Below are positions 26,423 to 35,137 of a DNA stretch of 57,319 nt, piece by piece (the stretch's first letter is position 1; every line of letters starts with the position of its first letter). Origin of the DNA: Streptomyces sp. ISL-94 (lineage in GTDB: Bacteria; Actinomycetota; Actinomycetes; Streptomycetales; Streptomycetaceae). The notes below the pieces were generated by a model that saw only the letters and a list, made by a program, of their open reading frames with translations, was not told the origin of the DNA and ran no database searches. The stretch spans positions 1 to 57,319 of the forward strand of contig NZ_JAGGOZ010000038.1 of the NCBI RefSeq assembly GCF_018614075.1, in the 5' to 3' direction. Made by a program: the position numbers and the translations under genes.

Positions 26423-27163
26423 TCAGGGGGCGGGCCGGCGCAGCCGCCGGGCCCCCAGCAGGAGTCCGCCGCCGACGGCGAGGGCGGCCGCGGCCACGGT
26501 CCCGGCGCCGTACGCCCGTGCGCGGGGGCCGGTGTGCGCGAGGGAGCCGGCCTCGACGGGGTCCTCGGGGCCCTCGACGGAGAACCGGTAGCCGCCGGCC
26601 TCGCCGATCCAGTCGCCGTCGTCGCCCTTGCGCTGGACGAGGGCGGCGTCGGCGACGACTTCGCCGGTGGGGGCGTCGGGCGCGAAGGCGAGGCGGACCT
26701 TGACGGTCAGCGATCCGCCGGGGGCGACGGTGAACCCGGGGAAGGCGTCGCCGCCGTCGAAGACGGCGATGATCTCGTCGCGGTCGGTCCGCTCCAGGCT
26801 GACGGGGAGGGTGCCGCTCGAAGTGTCGAACTCCATCCGCAGGTGGGCGGGGCGCAGGGCCCGGGTCTTGTCGGTGAGGACGACGACGGGGTGGATGGCG
26901 GTGCAGGTGGAGTTGGTGGTGTTGGTCAGGTCCAGGTACCAGGTCTGCGGCTCACCGCCGGTGCGGTAGACGGCCGGGCCGCCGCGGATGCGGGCTCCGA
27001 TGGGGAAGGCGGTGCTCTTCCCGTCTCCGCAGGTGGCCTGCGCGCGGGAGGGCAGCGCGGGCGCGGGCCGGGCCCCGCCGCCGTTGCCGATGTCCGCTGC
27101 CGCGGTGGGCGCGCTGGTGGCTACGAGTACGGCGGTGAGGGCAAGGGCTTTGCGCAGTCGCAT
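26423..27163 (-). CDS. LAxTG-anchored secreted protein (class E sortase substrate)
   Basis: A 246-residue exported protein from ATG 27163. Signal peptide (ALALTAVLVATSAPTAAA), one beta-sandwich-like domain with two cysteines (QATCGDGK and NSTCTAIHP), and a C-terminal cell-wall sorting signal: LAHTG, then hydrophobic helix (YGAGTVAAAALAVGGGLLLG) and basic tail ARRLRRPAP. LAxTG is the motif preferred by streptomycete class E sortases, and one is encoded at 33246. The protein should be linked covalently to peptidoglycan. The central domain is common in actinobacteria but its role is unknown. Confidence 0.85.
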   Translation of the reverse strand: MRLRKALALTAVLVATSAPTAAADIGNGGGARPAPALPSRAQATCGDGKSTAFPIGARIRGGPAVYRTGGEPQTWYLDLTNTTNSTCTAIHPVVVLTDKTRALRPAHLRMEFDTSSGTLPVSLERTDRDEIIAVFDGGDAFPGFTVAPGGSLTVKVRLAFAPDAPTGEVVADAALVQRKGDDGDWIGEAGGYRFSVEGPEDPVEAGSLAHTGPRARAYGAGTVAAAALAVGGGLLLGARRLRRPAP

Positions 27164-27390
27164 GGAAGACCTTCGCTGCTCGCCGGGCGGGATGATGGTC
27201 GGACGAGGTGACAATCACCCCGGTCCTGCCCGAACGGTGCCACCCACGCGCAACCCCTGACGGCACGCCGCGCCTGAGCTGTTCCGGTTTACGCCCAGAC
27301 GGCCCACGAGGTCAAGCCGGTCACCCCGGGGGCCCGCCCCAGCGCACCCGGCGGCGGCACCCCGTCCCGGCGCGCCTGCACTGCGTTCGT

Positions 27391-27742
27391 CCGGCCCCGC
27401 AGGGCATATCGAGCCCGGCCGGCGTTTGTGGCGCGGGGTCCGGGGCGGAGCCCAGGTGATGCCGGGCGGCCCGGGCAGCGCCTCATCACGTCCGGCATTT
27501 CCGGCTCGCCGGGCACCACTCGGCTCACCGGGAACCATCCGGCCCCACAGGGCGTATCCAGCCCCGCCGGCGTTTGAGGCGCGGGGTCCGGGGCCGAGCC
27601 CAGGTGATTCCGGGCGGCCCGGGCAGCGCCCCACCACGACCGGCATTTCCGGTCCGCCGGGCGCCACTCGGCTCCACCGGGAACCATCCGGCCCCGCAGG
27701 GCGTATCCAGCCCCGCCGGCATTTGAGGCGCGGGGTCCGGGG
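27391..27742. repeat. 148/149-bp tandem repeat in a gene-free spacer
   Basis: The spacer 27164-27798 holds no gene. Its main feature is a long tandem repeat with units starting at 27391, 27539 and 27688 (periods 148 and 149 bp; the third unit is partial). Each unit starts CCGGCCCC(A/G)CAGGGC, contains the GGCGTTTG(A/T)GGCGCGGGG spacer element, and includes GGAACCATCCGG near its end. Units are about 90 percent identical. Confidence 0.9.
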
Positions 27743-27798
27743 TTGACACCCGGCGGCGCGGGAGCCGCGGCGGCCGGGCCGCCCGGCGGGGGAGCCGG

Positions 27799-28932
27799 TC
27801 AGGCCGCGCGTCCGAAGAACGGCGCGAGCGCCAGCTCCGCCGCCCCCTCCGCGACGCCGCGCACGGCCAGCCCCACCACTGCCACCGGCTCCGCAGCCGA
27901 CGCCCGCGCCGCCAGCACCGCCCGCACCCCCTCCACGAAGACCTCCGGGGCCGCGCCCACCACGCGCCCGCCCAGCAGGACTTGGTCCACATCCAGCAGC
28001 GCGACCAGGTTCGCCGCCCCCTCGCCCAGGATCCGTGCCGCCCCCGCCAGATCCCCCCGGGCCACCGCCTCCAGGCACAGCACCTCCGCACACCCCCGCC
28101 CCCCGCACCGGCACGGCGGCCCGTCCAGCCGGAGCACCTGGTGCCCGAACTCCCCCGCCCCCGACCGCACCCCCCGGTAGATCTCGCCGCCCAGCCGCAA
28201 TCCGGCCCCGAGCCCGGTGCCGACGTGCAGGTACACCGAGGTGGAGGCCGGAGCGGAGGGGTCCCGCGGCGCCGCCACCCCGGCATTGGTGTCCTTGTCC
28301 AGCAGCACCGGCACCCCCAGCCGCCCCGCCAGCACCTCCCGCAGCGGAAAGCCCTCCCATCGCGGGAACCCCGTCACCCGGCCCATCACCCCGGTCCGGT
28401 GGTCCAGCGGCCCCGGCGCGGCCACCCCGATGCCCAGCGGCGCCGGCCCGGCCGGATCGGATACCCGCGCGATCTCCCGTACGACCGCCTCCACCACCAC
28501 CTCCGGCCCGGCCCCGAAGTCCAGCGGGCCGCCGCTCTCGGCGACGACCCCGCCGGCGAGGTCCACCCGTACCGCCCGGAGCTCGTCGCGGTCCACGTGC
28601 ACCCCGACCGCGTGCCGCGCCTGCGGTACCAGCCGGAGCAGGGTCCGCGGCTTGCCCCCGGTGGACGGGGCGCGGCCGGCCTCCCCGACCAGCCCCTCCG
28701 CGACCAGCCGCGCCGTGATCTTGCTGACGGCCTGCGGGGTGAGCCCCGTACGGGCGGCGAGTTCGCTGCGGCCCAGCCCGGCCGGCCCGCCGCCGCGCAG
28801 CAGGTCCAGCAGCAACGCCTCGTTGTGCCCGCGCAGCGCCGGCAGATTCACGCCACCACCGCCACCGCCACCGCCACCACCGCCGCCACCCTGCCAGTCC
28901 CCGCTACCCCTGTTCACCTGCCCATTGTCCAC
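27799..28932 (-). CDS. ROK family transcriptional regulator
   Basis: A 377-residue ROK protein. After a 13-residue Gly run (residues 15-27) comes a winged helix (NEALLLDLLRGGGPAGLGRS, ELAARTGLTPQAVSKITARL), then a sugar-kinase-like fold: GIGVAAPGPLDHRTG, LLDKDTNAG, VYLHVGTGLGAGL and the ROK zinc motif CRCGGRGCAEVL. DKDTNA in place of the DNDAN catalytic core suggests ligand binding rather than kinase activity. It is divergent from a Gfo/Idh/MocA dehydrogenase across a 41-bp spacer filled by a 27-bp palindrome, its likely operator. The sugar ligand is unknown. The exact start (GTG 28932 or a GTG 15 bases downstream) is uncertain. Confidence 0.9.
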   Translation of the reverse strand: MDNGQVNRGSGDWQGGGGGGGGGGGGGVNLPALRGHNEALLLDLLRGGGPAGLGRSELAARTGLTPQAVSKITARLVAEGLVGEAGRAPSTGGKPRTLLRLVPQARHAVGVHVDRDELRAVRVDLAGGVVAESGGPLDFGAGPEVVVEAVVREIARVSDPAGPAPLGIGVAAPGPLDHRTGVMGRVTGFPRWEGFPLREVLAGRLGVPVLLDKDTNAGVAAPRDPSAPASTSVYLHVGTGLGAGLRLGGEIYRGVRSGAGEFGHQVLRLDGPPCRCGGRGCAEVLCLEAVARGDLAGAARILGEGAANLVALLDVDQVLLGGRVVGAAPEVFVEGVRAVLAARASAAEPVAVVGLAVRGVAEGAAELALAPFFGRAA

Positions 28933-28940
28933 CCTCCTTG

Positions 28941-28967
28941 CACTTCGGCAACACTGTTGCCAAAGTG
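28941..28967. promoter_or_regulatory. 27-bp palindromic operator of the ROK regulator
   Basis: Inverted repeat with 12-bp arms CACTTCGGCAAC and GTTGCCAAAGTG, one mismatch, around ACT. It fills the 41-bp spacer between the divergent ROK and dehydrogenase genes. Confidence 0.85.
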
Positions 28968-28973
28968 GCCGGT

Positions 28974-30143
28974 ATGAACGCCTCCGCCCCCGTCCCCGCT
29001 CCCCTCGCCACCTCCACCGTCCCCGCTCCCCTCGCCACCTCCACCGCCACCGCTCCCCTCCGCGTCGGCCTCGTCGGCTACGGACTCGCCGGTTCCGTAT
29101 TCCACGCCCCCCTCGTGACCGCCACCGACGGACTCGTCCTCGACACCCTCGTCACCTCCGACCCCGGCCGGCAGGCCCAGGCCCGCGCCGAGTTCCCCGA
29201 CGTCCGTATCGCCGCGTCGGCGGACGAGCTGTGGGAGCGGAAGGACGGCGACGCCCTCGACCTCGTCGTGATCGCCTCCCCCAACCGGACGCACGTCCCG
29301 CTGGCCACCGCCGCCCTCACCGCCGGCCTCCCCGTCGTCGTGGACAAGCCGCTCGCCGCCACCGCCGCCGAGGCGCGCGAACTCGCCGCCCTCGCCGAGC
29401 GGACCGGCACCTTCCTGTCCGTCTTCCAGAACCGCCGCTGGGACAACGACTTCCTCACCCTCCGCCGCCTCCTCGCCGGCGGCGAACTCGGCGAGATCCA
29501 GCGCTTCGAGTCCCGCTTCGAGCGCTGGCGCCCCCAGCTCAAGGGCGGCTGGCGCGAGTCAGGCGCCCCCGAGGAGATCGGCGGTCTGCTCTACGACCTC
29601 GGCAGCCACGTCGTCGACCAGGCGCTGGTGCTGTTCGGCCCGGCCGTACGGGTCTACGCCGAGACCGACCTGCGCCGCCCGGGCGCCGAGGCCGACGACG
29701 ACACCTTCCTCGCCGTCACCCACGCGAACGGCGTCCGCTCCCACCTCTACGTCAGCGCCACCACTGCCCAACTGGGTCCGCGCTTCCGCGTCCTGGGCTC
29801 GCGGGCCGGCTACGTGAAGTACGGCCTCGACCCGCAGGAGGTCGCGCTGCGCGAGGGGCTGCGGCCGGGGCGGGACGCACCCTGGGGGGAGGAGCCCGAG
29901 CACCTCTGGGGGCGGCTGGGCTCCGGCGAGTCCCCGCTGACCGGCGGCGGGACCCCGGTCCGTACGGTGCCGGGCGACTACCCGGCGTACTACGCGGCGG
30001 TGGCCGCCGCGCTGCGCGGGGGCGGCCCCGCGCCGGTCACCGCGTACGAGGCCGCGCACTGCCTGGACGTACTGGAGGCGGCCCGCGTCTCGTCCCGGGA
30101 CGGGGTGGTCGTGGAAATCCCCGCCCCACCTGCCGCGCCGTAG
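28974..30143 (+). CDS. Gfo/Idh/MocA family oxidoreductase
   Basis: A 389-residue NAD(P)-dependent sugar-type dehydrogenase. After a short PAPLATST repeat the Rossmann motif is VGLVGYGLAGSVFHAPL, followed by DLVVIASPNRTHVPLA and the conserved DKPLAATAAEA with the catalytic-region Lys. The second half has the family's C-terminal beta sheet, with GGLLYDLGSHVVDQALVLFG holding the expected Asp and His. It is divergent from the ROK regulator, so it probably oxidises the sugar or cyclitol that the regulator senses. ATG 28974 has no ribosome site and lies seven bases from the operator palindrome; the mRNA may be leaderless. Confidence 0.92.
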   Translation: MNASAPVPAPLATSTVPAPLATSTATAPLRVGLVGYGLAGSVFHAPLVTATDGLVLDTLVTSDPGRQAQARAEFPDVRIAASADELWERKDGDALDLVVIASPNRTHVPLATAALTAGLPVVVDKPLAATAAEARELAALAERTGTFLSVFQNRRWDNDFLTLRRLLAGGELGEIQRFESRFERWRPQLKGGWRESGAPEEIGGLLYDLGSHVVDQALVLFGPAVRVYAETDLRRPGAEADDDTFLAVTHANGVRSHLYVSATTAQLGPRFRVLGSRAGYVKYGLDPQEVALREGLRPGRDAPWGEEPEHLWGRLGSGESPLTGGGTPVRTVPGDYPAYYAAVAAALRGGGPAPVTAYEAAHCLDVLEAARVSSRDGVVVEIPAPPAAP

Positions 30144-30208
30144 GGGCGGGCCGGCAACCGGGCGGCCCGCGGGGGCGGGCCCGGCAACCTTCGGGGCACA
30201 CGCACGAC

Positions 30209-30239
30209 GGGGCGGGGCCACCACTGGCGGCCCCGCCCC
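30209..30239. terminator. Bidirectional terminator between dehydrogenase and FAH-family genes
   Basis: Perfect 11-bp stem GGGGCGGGGCC/GGCCCCGCCCC around a 9-base loop, between convergent genes. Confidence 0.85.
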
Positions 30240-30256
30240 TTCCCCTCAGGCTCGCG

Positions 30257-31114
30257 TTACGCGCCCTTGAACTCCTGGCGCTGACGGCCCAGGCCCTCGA
30301 TCTCCAGCTCCACGACGTCCCCGGCCCGCAGGTACGGCTTCGGCTCCGGTTGGCCCATGGCCACGCCGGCCGGCGTACCGGTGACGATGACGTCGCCCGG
30401 GTACAGGGTCATGAACTGGCTCAGGTACCGGACGACCTCGCCGACCGGGAAGATCTGGTCCGCGGTGTTGCCGTCCTGCTTGAGCTCTCCGTTGACCCAC
30501 AGCTTCACGTCCAGGACCTGCGGGTCCGGGATCTCGTCGGCGGTGGCCAGCCAGGGGCCGAGGGGGGTGAAGGTCTCGCAGTTCTTGCCCTTGTCCCACG
30601 TGCCGCCGCGCTCGATCTGGAACTCGCGCTCCGAGACGTCGTTGACCAGCACGTACCCGCCGACGTGCGCGAGGCCCTCCTCGGCGGAGCCCAGGTAGCG
30701 GGCGGTGCTGCCGATGACGACGCCGAGCTCGGCCTCCCAGTCGGTCTTCACGCTGCCGCGCGGGATCAGCACGGTGTCGTCCGGGCCGACCACGGTGTCC
30801 GCGGCCTTCAGGAAGAGGATCGGCTCGGCCGGCGGCTCCGCGCCGACCTCGGCCGCGTGCCCGAAGTAGTTCAGCCCGATGCCCACGATCTTGCCGATAC
30901 GGCCGACCGGCGACCCGATGCGCAGCCCCTCGGCGTCGAGTACCGCAAGCTCGCCCGCTTCGGCCGCTTCCCGTACCCGCGACAGCACGGAGTCGTCGGC
31001 GAGCAAGGCGCCGTCCACATCCGTGATCAGGCCGGACAGGTCACGCAGGGTCCCGTCCTGGTCGAGCAGCGCGGGGCGCTCCGACCCGACCGGTCCGACA
31101 CGCAGCAGCTTCAT
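30257..31114 (-). CDS. Fumarylacetoacetate hydrolase family protein
   Basis: A 285-residue FAH-fold protein. ATG 31114 is chosen because GGGAG lies at the right distance; an ATG two codons upstream is too close. Landmarks: IGKIVGIGLNYFGHAAEVG, ILFLKAADTVVGPDD, metal ligands in TDWEAELGVVIG (two Glu) and VLVNDVSEREFQ (Asp), then DKGKNCETFTPLGPWL and the late VIVTGTPAGVAMG. These match the 2-keto-type hydratase/isomerase/decarboxylase branch. Such enzymes act on beta-diketones or dienes from aromatic breakdown. Single-gene unit; substrate unknown. Confidence 0.92.
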   Translation of the reverse strand: MKLLRVGPVGSERPALLDQDGTLRDLSGLITDVDGALLADDSVLSRVREAAEAGELAVLDAEGLRIGSPVGRIGKIVGIGLNYFGHAAEVGAEPPAEPILFLKAADTVVGPDDTVLIPRGSVKTDWEAELGVVIGSTARYLGSAEEGLAHVGGYVLVNDVSEREFQIERGGTWDKGKNCETFTPLGPWLATADEIPDPQVLDVKLWVNGELKQDGNTADQIFPVGEVVRYLSQFMTLYPGDVIVTGTPAGVAMGQPEPKPYLRAGDVVELEIEGLGRQRQEFKGA

Positions 31115-31236
31115 GGGCATTCTCCCGTGGTCGAGGATGGTCGGCCCATGGGCATGCCCCGGGCCGGACGATGGGTTGCGGCCATCGGAGGATTGGTGAA
31201 TCCTCCAAGAAGTCCGACCAATCCGCAAGACCCTGT

Positions 31237-31953
31237 TCACAGACTGGAACGGGGTGCTCCGCTGCCCCCGGCCCGGTGCTGGAGCCAGGCGCGCTCCGCC
31301 ACCGACCACGCCGTGGTGGTCAGCAGATAGAGCCCGGCGGCCAACGGCACCACGGCGGCCGTGATCAGCGTCCCGAACGACAGCAGGGGCAGTACGCCGC
31401 CCAGCTTGCGCAGGGCAGCCTGCTGCTCGGCGGTCAGCGCGGGCGGCGCCCCGGCCGCCCCCTTCCCCGCAGCCTTGCCCCCGGCCATGCCTGCGCCGGC
31501 CCGTCCGGCCGCGGGGAGAGCGGGCGCGGGCACGGGCGCGGGAACGGGCGCGGCCGCCGCGGCCCGCCGCCCCCGCACCGCACTCCAGGCCGCCACGACG
31601 CCGATGGCCGCGAACAGCCCGAGGAACACCAGCCCCTGCGCCCCGAACAGGCCGCCCTCCCCGAGGGCCTCGGTCCACCGCGCCCCGAGCGGCGCGCCGA
31701 AGAGCCGGTGGCTCAGCAGCTCGTCCGCCGAGGAGAACGCCTGGTACATCAGGAAGAACACCGGCAGCTGGAGCAGCACGGGCAGGCAGCCGGCCACCGG
31801 GGTCGCGCCGCGGAAGGCGGCGCGGCTCAGCGGGTGCAGTGCGAGCCGTACGAGCACGGTGAACAGCACGATCGCGGCAGCGGTCGCGGACTCGGCCAGC
31901 ACCGGCTCCAGGAACCGGCCCAGCTCGACAACAAGATGGGTGAAAACGGACAC
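31237..31953 (-). CDS. YidC/Oxa1-type membrane insertase paralogue
   Basis: A 238-residue integral membrane protein of the YidC/Oxa1 family. The N-terminal helix AAAIVLFTVLVRLALHPLSR carries the conserved positively charged groove Arg. LPVLLQLPVFFLMYQAF is the family's second helix motif, and helices near LVFLGLFAAIGVVAAW and FGTLITAAVVPLAAGLYLL follow. A Pro/Ala/Gly-rich insert of about 50 residues stands between helices 3 and 4. It is shorter than the housekeeping YidC and lies away from rnpA-rpmH, so it is a secondary paralogue, probably for a subset of membrane proteins. A small membrane protein gene precedes it on the same strand. Confidence 0.9.
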   Translation of the reverse strand: MSVFTHLVVELGRFLEPVLAESATAAAIVLFTVLVRLALHPLSRAAFRGATPVAGCLPVLLQLPVFFLMYQAFSSADELLSHRLFGAPLGARWTEALGEGGLFGAQGLVFLGLFAAIGVVAAWSAVRGRRAAAAAPVPAPVPAPALPAAGRAGAGMAGGKAAGKGAAGAPPALTAEQQAALRKLGGVLPLLSFGTLITAAVVPLAAGLYLLTTTAWSVAERAWLQHRAGGSGAPRSSL

Positions 31954-32071
31954 GTGGGCCCTCCGAGGGGTCTCGTCGAACGTCGAAAGACAGGCATTTC
32001 GGCGTGACGACCCACGAGGGGCGACAACAGTGATCAGTCAGTCAGCAGAAGGCGAGAGGTACTGCGCGCCC

Positions 32072-32440
32072 CTACGCGGCCGTCAGGACGAGACGGCCGG
32101 GCGCCCTGGGCCGCGACCGGCCCGAGGCATCGGGATCGCGCTGCGGCAGGAAGGCCGTGCGCTGCTCGCGATCGCGGATGGCGGTACGTATTCGGTGCGG
32201 CGGCACGGGCCGCACGAGCCGCGCGGCGGCGGCCAGGGCCTCGGCCCCCACGGAGACGGCGGCGACAGCGGCCGCGAGGGCGACCACCACGGCGCCCGGC
32301 CCGCTCTCCCCGGCGAACAGCCCGAGAGCCGCTCCCACGAGCAGGACCAGCGGCAGCAGCACGGCTGCCGCGCCCAGGACGCGGGAGAACAGGGAGAAGG
32401 ACAGCGAGCGGCGGCGCCCGCCGTGTCCCGGCCCGTCCAT
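32072..32440 (-). CDS. Small membrane protein next to YidC paralogue (DUF6412-like)
   Basis: A 122-residue protein from ATG 32440. It has a basic N-terminus, two hydrophobic helices (VLGAAAVLLPLVLLVGAALG and GAVVVALAAAVAAVSVGAEAL) and a 50-residue cytosolic tail rich in Arg and Pro (VPPHRIRTAIRDREQRTAFL). Small proteins of this pattern, classed as DUF6412, sit beside the YidC paralogue in streptomycetes. The pairing suggests that it helps or is inserted by that protein; this is inferred from position only. Confidence 0.75.
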   Translation of the reverse strand: MDGPGHGGRRRSLSFSLFSRVLGAAAVLLPLVLLVGAALGLFAGESGPGAVVVALAAAVAAVSVGAEALAAAARLVRPVPPHRIRTAIRDREQRTAFLPQRDPDASGRSRPRAPGRLVLTAA

Positions 32441-32558
32441 GCAGACCGCCCCCTTCCCCTCCTGCGCACGAACTCCCGTACGAGATGCGGTACTCGTGAC
32501 CGATTCTAACCGCGCCCACTGACAACAGGACCGGCAACCGCTGTTGCGTGCCACAGAA

Positions 32559-33233
32559 CTACCGGCCGTGATGCCAGACCAGCGTGGAGCGCCAGAACAG
32601 CCTCCGGCGCAGCCGCACGCCGGGCGGAACGCGGCGGGCATCAGCGACGATGTCGGCGAAGGTCATCGTCGCCGGCCGGGCAGGGGCGGTCATCGAGTCC
32701 GGCCGTGGCGCCTTGCGCCCCTTGTTCTTGATCCAGGCCATCGCGACGTTCGCCGGAAGGGCGGCAGCACCGAGGAAGTGGTCGCCGAGTGACCGCGCTC
32801 GGGCGACTCCCACCACCACCAGGGTGCCGCCCGGTGCCAGGTGCCGGCGAAGGCGGATCAGAGTGTCGGAGAACGGCAGATGGTGGATGGTGGCGACACA
32901 CGTGATGACGTCGTAAGGACCAGCAGCCACCTCGGTCCGTGCGTCTGCGACGGTGAAGGCCGCCGGGGCCCCCGGCGGAGTGAGTTCCCTCGCTCGGGCC
33001 ACGATCGCCGGGTCTGCGTCCACAGCGAGCACCGACGTGGCACGTGAGGCCAGGAGCCGCGCCAGGTCGCCGCTGCCCGAGCCGACGTCCAGCGCCTTCT
33101 CGAAGCGCCGGGGGAGCTGCCGCATGATCCACCGGTGGTAGTGGGCGTTGTGGTCCCACGGGTGGGCGGCGGGGAAGCGGTCGAGTGCTCGGAAGAGGCG
33201 GTGCAGCAGTGTCGACATGTCCACGTCCGTCAC
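32559..33233 (-). CDS. Class I SAM-dependent methyltransferase
   Basis: A 224-residue Rossmann-fold methyltransferase. Motif I KALDVGSGSGDLARLLAS (about 46-63), the acidic end of beta-2 in VLAVDADPAIVARAREL, motif II in DVITCVATIHHLPF and motif III in LRRHLAPGGTLVVVGV give a full SAM site of the Methyltransf_11/25 type. The C-terminal part is short and basic and ends WRSTLVWHHGR. It is just left of the class E sortase (12-base gap, same strand), so the two are probably co-transcribed. Substrate unknown. Confidence 0.92.
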   Translation of the reverse strand: MTDVDMSTLLHRLFRALDRFPAAHPWDHNAHYHRWIMRQLPRRFEKALDVGSGSGDLARLLASRATSVLAVDADPAIVARARELTPPGAPAAFTVADARTEVAAGPYDVITCVATIHHLPFSDTLIRLRRHLAPGGTLVVVGVARARSLGDHFLGAAALPANVAMAWIKNKGRKAPRPDSMTAPARPATMTFADIVADARRVPPGVRLRRRLFWRSTLVWHHGR

Positions 33234-33245
33234 CTCGGTCCGCGC

Positions 33246-34085
<840 letters not shown>

Positions 34086-34132
34086 CTTAAGTCCTCCCCC
34101 GTCAACTGACCAGCAGCAGTACGGTGTAAACC

Positions 34133-35137
34133 ATGCGCCCCGACACGCCTGCCGAGCACATCGCCGAAGCCGAGCGCCTCATCCGCACGGCGACCCGCTA
34201 CCCCCAGGACCAGGAGCCCTTGCTCCTCCAGGCCGCGGCCCACCTCGAACTGGCCGACGAACGCGATCGGGCGAGCGCCCTGTACGACCAGCTCCTCTCG
34301 GCCTCCCCCGCCGGCCCGTACCTGATCAAGGCCCTCCAGGCGGCGAACCTGTGGGAGTACGGCCACGAGGCGGAGGCCCGCGCCCTCATCTCGGGCATCC
34401 GCGCCGCCGCGCCCAAGGACCCGGCGCCGTGGGAGGTCATCGCGGAAGCCCTGGAGACCCACGACGAGTTGGAGGCCTCGCACGACTGCTTCACCGAGGC
34501 GGCGACCCTCCTCATCACCGAGGAAGAGCCGCTCACCGCGGCCACCACCGCCCTCCTGACGGGCCGCCACCGCGTCCGCCGCCTCCTCGGACGCCCGCAC
34601 GACGACTGGGACATGGTCGCCGACACCCGCCACATCGGCCCGATCCCCCTCGACGAACTCCACGACCCGAAGCGCATCTGGGCCCTGGGCTCCGACGACC
34701 CCTCCGAACTCCGCGCCGAGATCGCCCGCCTGCGCGCCGAACTGGGCGACCGCCGCGCCGCCCTCTCCCGCCCCTTCCCGGTGGCGATCCTCCACTGGCC
34801 CGCACGCGAACTGGCCGAACTGCTCACGTCGTACCCCACCCTCGCGGCGGAGTACCCCTCCCACGAGGCCCACCTGAGGAAGATCGAAACCTCCCTCCGC
34901 GCCCTGGCCGCCTCGGGCACCACGAACCTCGGCATCGTCACCGCGAGCGTCCCCTCGTACGAGGCCTTCGCCGCCTCGGAGCGAACCTCCCCAGCCTCCC
35001 CGTCCCTCCTGGCCGAATACGCCACGACCCTGGCCGCCCGCGGCAAAGCCACCCCCTGGCCCCCGACCCCCACCTCCCCCTGCTGGTGCACCTCGGGCAA
35101 GCCGTACAACGAGTGCCACGGGGCGCCCACCGCTTGA
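34133..35137 (+). CDS. TPR-like protein with C-terminal SEC-C zinc motif
   Basis: A 334-residue soluble protein. The first ~170 residues are helical pairs of TPR character (AEHIAEAERLIRTATRYPQD, EPLLLQAAAHLELADERDRA, WEVIAEALETHDELEASHDC). A middle domain includes LRAEIARLRAELGDRRAALS. The final 20 residues hold the SEC-C motif CWCTSGKPYNECHG, a zinc site first known from SecA and found in many unrelated proteins. An adaptor role is likely but unproven. Its stop abuts the stop of the convergent MrcB-N nuclease gene with no spacer at all. Confidence 0.88.
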   Translation: MRPDTPAEHIAEAERLIRTATRYPQDQEPLLLQAAAHLELADERDRASALYDQLLSASPAGPYLIKALQAANLWEYGHEAEARALISGIRAAAPKDPAPWEVIAEALETHDELEASHDCFTEAATLLITEEEPLTAATTALLTGRHRVRRLLGRPHDDWDMVADTRHIGPIPLDELHDPKRIWALGSDDPSELRAEIARLRAELGDRRAALSRPFPVAILHWPARELAELLTSYPTLAAEYPSHEAHLRKIETSLRALAASGTTNLGIVTASVPSYEAFAASERTSPASPSLLAEYATTLAARGKATPWPPTPTSPCWCTSGKPYNECHGAPTA

